Assembly (NCBI GenBank): GCA_015183035.1
Contig: JACZZP010000001.1
Span: forward strand, 1,364,001-1,428,000
Length of the DNA: 64,000 nucleotides
DNA from: Meloidogyne chitwoodi
Taxonomy: Eukaryota > Nematoda > Chromadorea > Rhabditida > Meloidogynidae
Direction: 5' to 3'
How positions within the stretch are numbered: the first letter of the stretch is position 1; the number at the start of each line of letters is the position of its first letter. The notes below the pieces were generated by a model that saw nothing but the letters and a program-made list of their open reading frames with translations, made no database searches and was not told the origin of the DNA. Both the position numbers and the translations under genes were made by a program. Shown piece by piece: positions 53,427 through 63,896 of this stretch.

Positions 53427-54283
53427 TTAATTGTTCGAATTACCTCCTCCACTTGTAGGATTTGTAGTTGAAGATTCCATTACATCAAAAAAGACAGAAC
53501 TTTTTATAATTGAAGCCATATTTTCGAGATTAGTTTGCCCCAAACTTTTAACATTAGAATTTCCCTCATTCGAGTCTTGAACGGCAGGTCCGTACTTAAG
53601 GTCGTATAGGTCAGAGAGAGTTCCGAAGAAACTTGTGTTTTGAACCTTAAATGAGAAAAGTTAATAATTAATAACAATCGACCGGCTTAATGATATTATT
53701 ATTGACAGGCCATATACATCGCTTTAGCAATTCGTTTGCTTCTCCATCATTCATTAAGCACATCAGTTCTGAGAATTTTTTGAGGCTTATCGTTATGTAA
53801 GTACGTGAGACGAGTTGAAGCAGCTGGGCTGTAAGCCTATTTTGGATTTCGATGACATAATGTCTAAATTTAAACATTTACATCATGTGAAGTCGTAAAT
53901 TAGATCACAATGAGGTAATTTTCCCCTCGATTTTTTTCTGGTTAAGGGCAATTTAAATATGGCTTACTGAAGTGAACGACACGTTAGCACCGTATTTTTG
54001 CAAGCTTTAAGTGCAGCAGCGGGCTCTTTCATGTAAATATGATAACCAAACTCCCAAATTTGCTTTATCAGCTCGGTAGTCCCCTCAATTTGTTCAATCG
54101 CACGTACGTAGCAGAATTTCGACTGTATTAATCTATTCTGTACAAGATGACCTAGAATAATCTCAGCGTACTGGCTGGATGTCATCTCGGGACTCTCGGG
54201 AATCTAAAAAATAAAATAATACATTGAGAACAAAATCTCGTCCGACTTACAACGTCACGTCCATAATATAATTTGGAAGACAT
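53427..54283 (-). CDS. COPS8: COP9 signalosome subunit 8 (CSN8/PSMD8-like)
   Basis: CSN8 is the smallest PCI-type subunit of the deneddylase complex. The protein reads MSSKLYYGRDVIPESPEMTS-SQYAEIILGHLVQNRLIQSK, then FCYVRAIEQIEG, TTELIKQIWEFGYHIYMKEP, HYVIEIQNRLTAQLLQLVSR-TYITISLKKFSELMCL, LLKRCIWPVNNN and a serine-rich tail ending GGGNSNN. The helical layout and RxxxAxLxSxAYTxI segment follow human CSN8. The first 16 residues, the first intron and the upstream DNA are shared with the small anchored-protein gene at 47586-48089. M17 (MTSSQYAE) is a plausible ancestral start. It is convergent with PNPLA8, 145 bases apart. Confidence 0.8.
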
Positions 54284-54470
54284 CTTAAGATTTGAGAACT
54301 ATTTTAAAGTTGAACCTGAAAATGTAAGGATTTACAAATATAAATTATAAATAAAAGGAAATAAAAATACTGAAAATTTATTTTTATAAGAGATTAAGCA
54401 TTTTTCGATATATATGTATACACCTTCAAAACGAATACATACGCCCATGTAGTCGCGGGCCATTTTACCG
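54183..54470. repeat. Segmental duplication B (partner of 47993-48265)
   Basis: Covers the CSN8 upstream region, exon 1, intron 1 and first codons of exon 2. It differs from copy A by scattered substitutions and by loss of the GC-rich block. The shared intron means it was copied as DNA, not by retroposition. Confidence 0.85.
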
Positions 54471-54802
54471 CAGAATCATGTTTATGTAGCCCAGGACTAA
54501 AAATTCTGAAGGGAGAGAAATATTCTATTGAAAGTTTTGCACAAAAAATCTATATGTATATGGCCTCCAATTGTGAAAAATCTATGTCCCATATTCCACC
54601 CATCCTTTCTAAACAGAAAAACTTGGGCTGGGGCTTCCACAAATTTTGGAAAATACTTGGGATTATCTTCCTGTGAACAATATTACATAAATTATAATGA
54701 ATAAATTTATTTGAACTAGAATAATACAACATAAATCTAATATAACACCAAAAAAGAGAATTGCAATGTGCTAAATTCAATTTTACATTGACATATTATT
54801 AT
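54471..54802. other. Intergenic upstream of CSN8, nothing recognised
   Basis: About 330 bases between the duplicated block and the IMPA1 stop. A minus-strand open frame near 54550-54780 has no family features. Confidence 0.4.
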
Positions 54803-57283
54803 TCAGATTTCAGGTGCAAAATCCATATGGCTGAGAATAGAACTGAATTCCTTGGCCAATTCCGGCGTACAGGCACAGAGTACTTTTCTGCTCATCAGAT
54901 CGAACGGAACACCTAATTTAAAACAAAATTTGAAAAGTTTAATAAATTTAATTAGAATTCAGACCGGTTGGGTCGATAACCATTCCGCCAGCTTCACGCA
55001 CAATAACAACGGCAGCAGCCATGTCCCATGAGTGAAGTCTTAAGAAAATAAAGTAATTACATGTGTAGGCAATCCATATGTACACAACATATAAATTGTA
55101 ACTTGTATCAGTATACGAGACCTCCTCCAGAATTAAAAAATTTTCAGGAGGAAGAAAAAGTAAAAAGTTTTCGCCTCGACACATAAATTTTTATAGTAGA
55201 TAATAATAAATTAAAAATATTCATAATATTTACCCGCATTCAACATAAGCATCGATTGAACCTTCTGCCAAAAATACCATATTTATTGAAGCTGCTCCAA
55301 AACTTCGATTACTATGCAATTAATTTAAAATTTTGGTACTTATCGGTTATCCCCGGACTTTTTGCGGGCAAATATTAATTTGTGTTTGTGCCGGTGACAC
55401 TAAATCAACTTTGTTGACCCCCGAAACTGGATGTAATGCTCAAAAGGTGGAAAGGATGTGTGGCAGTGTCAAATGGCGTAATAAGAAACATCGGGACGTC
55501 ATCAATTGGACAGTTATTTTGCAGAATTTATGTTGAGGAAAATGATTGGCGAAGGAGACGTTTTTGAAGAAATTATACCTGTTTGAGGGAAATATTGGCT
55601 ATTGGATTGATTTTTTATTCATTTTTTATATAAATTTGTCCGCAAAAGTCCGGGGATAACCGATAAGTACCGAAATTTTTTTATTAAATTAAAATAAAAA
55701 AGTTTAACCTTTCGAATACTGGATTTTTTGGTACTTACGTATTATCCCTACGGACTTTTTGCGGACAAGTTTTTGCGGATTCAATGGCATCTTTTTCAGT
55801 TGCTGGCAAATCCCAAATTTTCATTATAAATAAAATAGACTAATAAAATGGAATAGAAATGATAAAACTTCATTTTTTCTTAACTTTCATATATATTATG
55901 AATCAAATTTAATTGATTGATTCTGAGTGACAACGGTACATGGAGGAAGAAAAATTGATATTTGTCCGCAAAAACTTATCCGCAAAAAGTCCGTAGGGAT
56001 AATACGTAAGTACCGATTTTTTTTTAAAACGGTATATATCGATCTTAAATGGTACGAAACAAAATAAAAAGCATTCTTACTTGATTTAAGTGCGGAACTA
56101 TGTTTTTTGTAATACGAAAATTGAGAAACCATAGGAGGAACATGCTCTTTTTATTCGAAAATTTTTCCTAAAAAATTTTAAAACTGACCCGTGTATGCCT
56201 GAAAGAATCAATTTTCGCTGATTCTCAAGCATAAGGTTCAGCCATTCTTGACCTTTCTCACGGATATTGTGAATTCCCTGAGATTGGCATATGACAGCTT
56301 CTTTGAGCCCTTATTTTTAAAGAATAAATATTTAATTTCAATAATTTAACAATATCTCAAACATTTATACCTTTAGCAGAAGAAGTATGTATCTGAAAAC
56401 CATTTTTGAATGCCCCACGCCCAGTTTGAGCAGAATAAAGCTCATCAGTTATCGGATTATATACAATACCAGCACATAGACGTTTTTTAATTGTCAGACC
56501 AACACAAATACCAAAAAAAGGAATCCTATAAAAGTAAATTGATAACTCATTTTTGGTTTGAAAATTCGTATAAATTATAGCTCATTCGAGAGATCTCGTC
56601 GAGCTGACTGAATCAATGACATCAAAATCAGTAAATTTGGATGCTTAGAAAAGTTATGCTTTTTTGAATATACCCATAAGCCTATTTCCACGAAAAAAAA
56701 CCTGTGAACAAAGTTTGTTGTACCATCAATTGGATCTTAAGTGAATTCAAAAAATGAAAGAAATCAAGCAAACCAATAATCCACGTTGGTGCATCAGTGA
56801 ACTCGTACTTCTTGCCAGAAGATGCTCCTTCTTCACCAATAAATCTGAATTTTTTACCAAAGATAAACTTTTGCAATCTTTAAAATTTTTTCATCGTCAA
56901 ATATACATTGGATTTTTCGACGCACTAACCACAAATCGATATCCATTATTGTCTTTTATCTAAGGACTAGTAAACTGTTAGAAACTAACTTATGATCAGG
57001 AAAACGAGTAGAAATTCTTCCAATCAGCAATTCTTCTACAGCCCTATCCGTCTCGGTAACAAAGTCAGTTGCTGATGCCTTGGTGTAAACAGTTCCCACG
57101 GGTTTTGCAAATGCACTTTTGACTATCTAAAAAATTTAAAAATTTTTAGATTTTTCATTTAAATTAAGAAAATACATTTCCTGCCTCACGGACAACATCG
57201 AGGGCAAACAGAAAGAATTCATCTTCATCCTTTAATGTGTAATGATTAAGTTTTGAAGAATTTTCCACGTTTAAGTTTTCCAT
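54803..57283 (-). CDS. IMPA1: Inositol monophosphatase
   Basis: Releases free myo-inositol from inositol phosphates; Mg-dependent and lithium-sensitive in animals. The start ATG at 57283 gives [20 protein letters not shown]. Then [60 protein letters not shown] (metal-binding Glu), [12 protein letters not shown] (metal-binding Asp pair), [40 protein letters not shown] and [20 protein letters not shown] (last metal Asp). It ends [14 protein letters not shown]. All metal ligands are intact. The intron at about 55322-56180 has taken two separate transposon insertions, and the region upstream of the ATG is a large nested element. Confidence 0.93.
55335..55671 (+). mobile_element. Merlin-type element in an IMPA1 intron, copy D (337 bp)
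   Basis: Ends GGTACTTATCGGTTATCC and complement. Flanks AAAATTTT and GAAATTTT form an 8-bp duplication with one mismatch. The plus strand contains [20 protein letters not shown] then WRNKKHRD, a transposase C-terminus broken by frameshifts and a stop. Confidence 0.85.
55730..56014 (-). mobile_element. Merlin-type element in the same IMPA1 intron, copy E (285 bp)
   Basis: Ends GGTACTTACGTATTATCC and complement, flanked by a perfect GATTTTTT duplication (55722-55729 and 56015-56022). The minus strand encodes only [16 protein letters not shown], the first residues of the transposase. It lies 58 bases from copy D. Confidence 0.88.
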
Positions 57284-57797
57284 ATTTAAGAAATAGTAAC
57301 TTTCTAAGGTAATTGTTACTTTTACTGGTCCCTAAAAAAATTATCAAAAATGGTCCGATTTCTTCATTTTTCAACTAATAATAGGTTTGTGCATACGCTG
57401 AGCTCGAATCTTTGCTCAGGTTTTAAAAATATCGAATCCCGGACCCAGATTCGACATGTCGACTTCAGGGTAAATATTCTAATATAAACAAATGATAGCT
57501 CATTCGATTCGTCTTGTCGAACTGAGTTGAATGATACTAAAGTTAATACTGTTAAATGTTTTTTAAGGCAGTTATGATTGATTTTTTGATTAGCAGTCGG
57601 TAAAATAATGAATTTGATCGATCATAACTTACTTAGGCACTTGTCAAGATGGGACGGCTTTTTTTGCGGACTTTTTTTGCGGACAAATTATTTTTTGATT
57701 TTTTCCCAAGGCAATAAGAGTGTACCTTGACTAACAAATATGTGTAAATGTTTTTTACCTTGTCATTTATATTTTTGTTAATCAATTATCCAATAAA

Positions 57798-58735
57798 ATG
57801 ATTCAAACTCTTAAAAATTTTACTTTGTTACAATTATACACCAAAATAAGCTTACCCGATGATGAATTTCAACATTGGCTTTCTAGTCTTGGTATGCTTC
57901 ACAAAACAAGAACATGTATTTGTGGCTCAGAAATGCGTAAAGAAAATTATAAGCAATATGGACAATGGCGTTGTAAAAAAACAACATGTAGAAAAACAAA
58001 AGGGGCTTTGGTTGGCACTTTCTTCAATGGTTTTAAGCTAACTTTCAAACAAGTGATACAGGTAAATTTTGCCGATTATGTACTTTATACCATTTGGAAA
58101 ATTTCCGGTACTTGTGTGTTATCCCTACGGACTTTTTGCGGACTTTTTTTTTTTTGCGGACAAATATCAATTTTTCTTTTCTTTCTCCATATACTGTTGT
58201 CACTCAGTCAATCAATTAAATTTGATTCATAAAGTTAAGAAAAAGTGCTGTTTTATCATTTCTATTCCAGTTTCTTAGCTATTTTATTTATAATGAAAAT
58301 TTGGGATTTGCCAACAACTGAAAAAGATGCCATCGAATTCTTACAAGACGTGGTCTTCTACACAAAACTAGAGTTTGTCGCGCTGGACATGAAATGAACT
58401 TTATCACAAATATGATTGGTGATAGAGACGTTTTTGAAGAAATTATGATTGATTGGAGGAAATATTGGCCATTGGATTGATTTTTTCTTTTATATATTTT
58501 CTCTTAAAAAATAAATTTTGTCCGCAAAAAAAGTCCGCAAAAAGTCCGTAGGGATAACACACAAGTACCAAATTTCCTTCTAAGATAATGTATTTTTGGT
58601 CGAGAAGACCAGTTATACATATAAATCAAAAAGAATTGCAAAGAGAAATTGGTGTGTCAAGGCAGTCAATAATTGATTGGCAAAACTTTCACTCTTATTG
58701 CCTTGGGAAAAAATCAAAAAATAATTTGTCCGCAA
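57798..58735 (+). pseudogene. Truncated Merlin-type transposase with one intron
   Basis: Exon 1 (57798-58061) gives MIQTLKNFTLLQLYTKISLP, FQHWLSSLGMLHKTRTCICG, QYGQWRCKKTTC and FFNGFKLTFKQVIQ: the zinc-binding N-terminus. Exon 2 starts at 58585 after an AAG acceptor and gives IMYFWSRRPVIHINQKELQR-EIGVSRQSIIDWQNF, the helix-turn-helix region preceding the catalytic domain. The frame then runs into the right terminal repeat, so the DDE domain is deleted. The host intron (58062-58584) would be about 52 bases without the inner insertion and its target copy. Confidence 0.8.
58107..58569. mobile_element. Innermost level: short Merlin-type element (463 bp)
   Basis: Ends GGTACTTGTGTGTTATCC and complement, nearly the same as the element in the HPD intron. 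Perfect 8-bp duplication AAATTTCC at 58099-58106 and 58570-58577. Inside are transposase scraps on the plus strand: MKIWDLPTTEKDAIEFLQD near the middle, and MIGDRDVFEEIMIDWRKYW near the right end. N- and C-terminal ends have been brought together by deletion. Confidence 0.92.
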
Positions 58736-59040
58736 AAAAAGTCCGCAAAAAAAGCCGTCCCATCTTGACAAGTGCCCTTACTTAAAAAATAGCTAAAAGT
58801 CCTAATTTTGTTATCATTCAACTCAGCTCGACAAGACGAATCGAATGAGCTATCATTTGTTTATATTAGAATATTTACCCTGAAGTCGACATGTCGAATC
58901 TGGGTCCGGGATTCGGTATTTTTAAAACCTGAGCAAAGATTCGAGCTCAGCGTATGCACAAACCTATTATTAGTTGAAAAATGAAGAAATCGGATCATTT
59001 TTGATAATTTTTTTAGGGACCAGTAAAAGTAACAATTACC

Positions 59041-59513
59041 ACTTTCTAATAAATATTTATATAGCTAACGCTAATAACCACTCATCACAAAATGATTTCC
59101 CTTGTTGAGTACGTTTTGCGCTCAAATGTCGCGAAGAGTAAAGTAAACTAGGGAAAATGGTGAAGCAGTTCAACTGAGTCTGGCTCAACTGACAATGAGT
59201 CACTTTTTTAAAGTTTAACTCAAGTTTTTTCTTAGATACGAAAATATAAAAATAAAAATGATAGCTCATTTGAGAGCTCTTCGAGCTGAGTCGAATGAGA
59301 TGAAAATAAATGAATTTAGTTGAATTTGAACAAAGCGTGACCAGTTGAGACAGATTCAGTCGTGTAGATTCAGTTGTGTACCGAAAATGGCGTTAAATTC
59401 TAGAGATGTTCCAAGAGTTTTGGTTATCACCGTTTTCTTTTTTTTGGTCTTGGGTCTTGGCTTGTAAGTCTTGGGTATGATATAATTCATACTAGGTTTC
59501 CCATGAGTTACCC
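59041..59513. other. Intergenic with remnants of foldback motifs
   Basis: Contains ATGATAGCTCATTTGAGAGC followed by CTTCGAGCTGAGTCGAATGA at about 59259-59299, a divergent copy of the motif inside the foldback elements. No gene is seen. Confidence 0.5.
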
Positions 59514-59922
59514 GGTGATCTTTAACAATCTAGTCGCACCCCAAATAATCGCAGTAACATAGTAAAAACATGTTTTTAGGGGTTATCGAGGTCGCTGATT
59601 ACGGATCTGATATCAGTTTTTTCTTATCACTAATTTTACAAATCACAGATTTTATCAAGATTTTCGCTCATTTGCTGATTACATGATAGGCATAGTGGGG
59701 GTATTGTTGTAAAAATCGAATAGCAGATTCTTGTATTAGTAAGTTGAGTAATTTGAAAAATATCCATGATAAAATCTGTGATTTTTAAAATTAGTGATAA
59801 AATGATAAGGATTAGTAATAAGAAAAAACTCGTAATCAGCGCCCTCGAAACCCCTAAAAACATGTTTTTTTACTATGCCGCTGCGATTATTTGGGGTGAC
59901 GCCCAGATTGTTGAATATCACC
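59514..59922. mobile_element. Foldback element, GGGGTTATC family, copy 2 (409 bp)
   Basis: Inverted arms of about 170 bases with ends GGTGATCTTTAACAATCT and complement. They run through CACCCCAAATAATCGCAG, AGTAAAAACATG, GGGGTTATCGAGG and GATCTGATATCAG. The inner half of each arm resembles the 48365 element. No clear target duplication. Confidence 0.75.
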
Positions 59923-60438
59923 TTTCGGTAGAATTATTTTTTTGACATTTTTTCATATGCAGCATAGTACATATTTTTCTCTAGAATCTTCTTAAATTTG
60001 AAGTGATTATTGGGGATGCTCTACTGTTATCTTCATAAAACATATAATTTAGTTGTAATTTTAATGAATAGAATAAAGTACCAAACCCTGACTCCAGCGG
60101 GCTTTGATTACAATTGAGAAGTATTAAAGTCCGAATAGAGTGATAGTTCATAATTGATTTTTTCACTCAAAAAATGGGCTTGGTCCCCTCTATGGTTTTT
60201 CGATTTTCAGGGACCTGTAGCTTGTCCATAGTTGTTCCCGCGGACTAGTTTAGTTTTCTTCGACTAACTCGCCGAGCTCTTCCGAATGCTATGTAATTTG
60301 CCCATTTTTTATAGACGGAAACGAAGTTAGGCTGTAGTTTAAATAATCGAAAACTATATGTAGTTACCTGAAAAGATCAAAATCATTCATCTTTGGAAAT
60401 CTAGTTTTATCTTTTTATCTTATAGAATTTAAATTGCA
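59923..60438. other. Upstream region of the Ariadne gene with foldback remnant
   Basis: At 60178-60230 TTGGTCCCCTCTATGGTTTT and CAGGGACCTGTAGCTTG match the interior of the 12474 foldback. The 80 bases before the ATG are ordinary AT-rich sequence ending TTTATCTTATAG, which could be a trans-splice acceptor. Confidence 0.45.
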
Positions 60439-62523
60439 ATGATGGATGACTCAGATTCAAATGACGAAATTCTTGTTAGTCAGGAGGGAAGCGATGATTC
60501 GGATACAGGCGCAATAACAGACGATGATGTCGACGTGGCCATGCAAACTTCAAAAACAGACGTTCCTTCTAGTTCTGGTGCATCTGTCTTGTACAAAGAT
60601 TATCAGGTGTTCTTTTTTTATTTTTATCATTTTGTTTCTTTTAGATCCTAAATCAAGTTGAGCTAATAGATGAATTAAATAAGATTTCGAATGAGACTTC
60701 TGCTGTATTACGATATAATGGTTCGATATGCAAGGCCCTGCTTCAACAATTTAAATGGAACAAAGTCACCTTGATTGAGAGGTTGTTTGAATTTACATAT
60801 TTTAATTATTTGTGTTCAGATTCTATGAGTCGCCTGATACGGATGCTTTTTTCAAAAAGGCAAATTTGTTAGATCCTACGAAGCATAAAAAAATTGAAGG
60901 AAAAACTGACTTTTGCAAGATATGTTGCGAGAAGAATTGCTTAATTGGTTTACTTTGTAATCACTTATTTTGTAGCGAGTGTTGGTCAAACTATCTTTCC
61001 AGCAAGGTTTTTTGTAAAAATTTTCCTCAAGTTAAAAAAAAATAGATTCTTGGTGAAGGGCATCCTCATATTTCCTGTCCAGAACTTAAATGTAACATAA
61101 TTGCTGATGATGAGTTTGTACTTAAAACACTTAAAAGTTCTCAGTCCTTACGCGCCTATAACAAACTGGTACTCAATTCGTTTGTCGAGGTCTCAATTTT
61201 TACTTATTTTAAGTTGTGATCTATTATTTTTATCAGGTCAATAAACTTATTAAATGGTGTCCTGCAGTGGAATGTGGTCGGGCAGTTAAGGTTCCTCATT
61301 CAGAATCTCGACGAATTGTTTGCCATTGTGGCTTTATTTTCTGCTTCCAATGCCTTCAACAATGGCATAAACCGGTAACTTGTGATGTTCTTAGACGATG
61401 GCTTAAAAAATGTAGTGATGACAGTGAAACTTCAAATTGGTTAAATGCTAATACAAAAGACTGTCCTAAGTGCCAGGTATTTTTTATTTAAATTTTTAAT
61501 GTACTTTATTAAAAAAATGTTCTATTTTTTATAAAACAATACGGACTCAGATATTATTTAATCCTTGTCTAATTCGGACAACAAACTGGTTTTTCAATGA
61601 AAATTTCCTAAAATTTAGGTTACTATAGAGAAAGACGGTGGATGTAATCATATGACTTGCAAGAACCTTTCTTGTAAATTTGAATTTTGCTGGATGTGCC
61701 TTGGTCCATGGTCACCTCATGGTTTATGAAAAATGTTTTTTTAATTTTATATTAGTAACCCTTTTATCAGGTTCTGGCTGGTACTCTTGCAATCGCTACG
61801 AGGATGATGCTGGCAAAAAAGCTAGGGATGCCCAGGAACGTTCACGTGCTGCATTACAGCGTTATCTTCACTATTATAATCGATACTCAAACCATCAAAA
61901 TTCATTGAAATTAGAAAGGAAAGTTAGTTTTTAAGAATTTATTATTTGGATATAATGTTTTTAGCTTTTTGAAAAAGTAAGTGAAAAGGTTGAACAAATG
62001 CAGCAACTTGGATTTTCGTGGATTGAAACGCAATTTTTGCAAAAGGCAGTTGAGGTACTTGTTGAATGCAGACGTACTCTTATGTATACGTACGTTAATA
62101 AATATGCTGCATTGAAGCTATTAACTTTTTTTATAGTTATGTTTTCGCCTTCTACTTGAAGCAAAACAATATTACTAAATTATTTGAAGATAATCAAAGT
62201 GACCTTGAACTTGCGACCGAGCAGGTTCTACTAAATTTTTTAAAATTTAAAAATCATTATAAGCTAAGCGAATATTTGGAACGAGATTTGCCTGATGATA
62301 AAGACTTGGTTACTGTAAAACAGAAGGTTTTTTTATTATTTAATAATTTAAATTTATATAATTTAATCTATTGTTATTAATTTTTTAGGTCCAAGATAAA
62401 TACAGATATGTTGAGCAGCGACGACAAATCCTCCTGACTCATTGTGATGAAGGCTATGAGAAAAGCGAGTGGGTTTTTTGTTTGGCAACACTTGAAAATA
62501 AGATTGAATTCAAGCGTGTATAG
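60439..62523 (+). CDS. ARIH1: Ariadne-type RBR E3 ubiquitin ligase
   Basis: RBR ligases pass ubiquitin through a cysteine in RING2 and work with neddylated cullins. The N-terminus is acidic ([20 protein letters not shown]). Next come a UBA-like segment ([20 protein letters not shown]) and RING1 ([29 protein letters not shown]). IBR follows ([38 protein letters not shown]), then RING2 ([20 protein letters not shown] with the catalytic Cys, [15 protein letters not shown]). The Ariadne domain ([50 protein letters not shown]) completes the protein, ending ENKIEFKRV. All zinc ligands I can place are present. The acidic start and domain order are those of ARIH1/ari-1. Confidence 0.95.
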
Positions 62524-62811
62524 AGTATTAAATTATAAAGTAAAGAAGGATCTGACGATAATGGGACTTGTATTTGTTTTTATGATTAAATTCTGTTCTT
62601 TTCTCATTTACTGAATTTTTATCGTTTATTTTTATAAATTTTGTCCTTTATTCATGTTAATTTATGTTCGTTCATAAAAGACAAACAATGAATTATTCAA
62701 ATTAGGATGTTATTATATAAATCGCTTTTGTATTTCTAAATAATTAATTTTAAAGATATTTTAATTACAAATTTTAATAATTTGTTTTATTTTATTTTTG
62801 CAGCTTAAAAG

Positions 62812-63896
62812 ATGGGAATTTTTTATACTAAACCTGAAGTAAGAGGGCCCAATCCATAGTAAGTTGCAAACTTTTAATGTAAAGCTAAAACGTTTCATTT
62901 TAGTACAAGATCTGGCGAGCCTCCACCGAAACTGAATATCTCAAAAGATAAGGATCGGCCTGGTCATCGGGTTTATGATCCGGTTTAAATTTTATCTAAA
63001 TTATATTTCTATCTTAATTGAATTTTTAATATTTAATGAATCATTTTCTCTAAATTTAGATGAGTTTAGAATTGCATATGGGAGGTAAATTTTACTAAAA
63101 ATTATGTCTATATTTGAGGGTTCTAGCTTATTGATCAAATTTAAGATGAGCGTGTTCGAACGGCAGGATTAACACCAGCGGAACGAGAATGGCGACAGTA
63201 AGTTAAAATCTAATTTTTTGTAGACAAAATTTTCAGAAAGTTTTTGAAATCTGAACATTTACATCCGGATGAGCCGATCCATGTTGACGCCGTACACAGG
63301 TCAGTTTAAATAAATTTAAAGGTTTTCATTAATTTATACGACCTGTTTTCTTTTCGATTTCTGGGACTGGATAATGTTGAGAAATTTGTAAATCCTTTAA
63401 ATATTTTTTGTTTCTAAATTTATAATTATAAGAACTTAAGACAAATGAATCCAGTTCGGGTTATTTACCGAATGCCCTGGGATGCTCTCTATAAACATTT
63501 TCTTCGCCCTACTTTTGGAACGCTTCGTGCCACTATTATTCGTGCTTATACCCCGAGATTTCTTATCTTTTGGACTGTCATCATTTATTTTCATTATTAT
63601 TGGAAGTATGAAATGAAGGTAAAGAATATTATTACCTATTTAAATATATTTTTCTGCTAAATTTAAGACATGGGAACGTGCGCTTGGATTTCAACCCGGC
63701 TATAAATTAGAACATTTTGAGCTCTTCGAGGATCACGATGATCAAGCTGTGCGTAATGGATTACCAAGGTGAATTTTTATAACATGAATTGAAAGAAATT
63801 TACTTTTACAGACCAGATCTTTACAACTTTTTTGATCGAGAATTTGTTCATCGAATTCAAAAATTTCCCATTGGTGAGACAACTAGACCTTGGTAA
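62812..63896 (+). CDS. NDUFB6: Respiratory complex I subunit NDUFB6 (B17)
   Basis: Accessory membrane-arm subunit of complex I. The protein starts MGIFYTKPEVRGPNPYTRSG and has DERVRTAGLTPAEREWRQKF-LKSEHLHPDEPI, which matches the RxLRxxWLKDQxLSPxEP block. It continues with VRVIYRMPWDALYKHF, the single membrane helix FLIFWTVIIYFHYYWKYEMK and a nematode-style tail ending IGETTRPW. A TTTTTGCAG acceptor sits 9 bases before the ATG, with no exon of this gene upstream, so the mRNA is probably trans-spliced there. It is 288 bases downstream of Ariadne on the same strand, so the two could be co-transcribed. Confidence 0.88.

Larger units (their letters stand above)
57636..58776 (+). mobile_element. 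Middle level: Merlin-type element with interrupted transposase gene (1,141 bp)
   Basis: Ends GGCACTTGTCAAGATGGGAC and complement. The 8-bp duplication CTTACTTA is perfect at 57628-57635 and 58777-58784. It carries a transposase N-terminal half (separate entry) and no DDE region. It lies within the loop of the outer foldback. Confidence 0.92.
57308..59040. mobile_element. Outer foldback element (1,733 bp as found) hosting two nested insertions
   Basis: Inverted arms of about 250 bases at 57308-57560 and 58796-59040 are nearly identical, with ends GGTAATTGTTACTTTTACTG and complement. The 9-bp direct repeat ACTTTCTAA lies at 57299-57307 and 59041-59049. The arms contain ATGATAGCTCATTCGATTCG and GACATGTCGACTTCAGGGTA. 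Removing the Merlin insertion and one copy of its target site leaves a foldback of about 584 bp. The left end is 16 bases from the IMPA1 ATG, so it occupies that gene's promoter. Confidence 0.88.
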
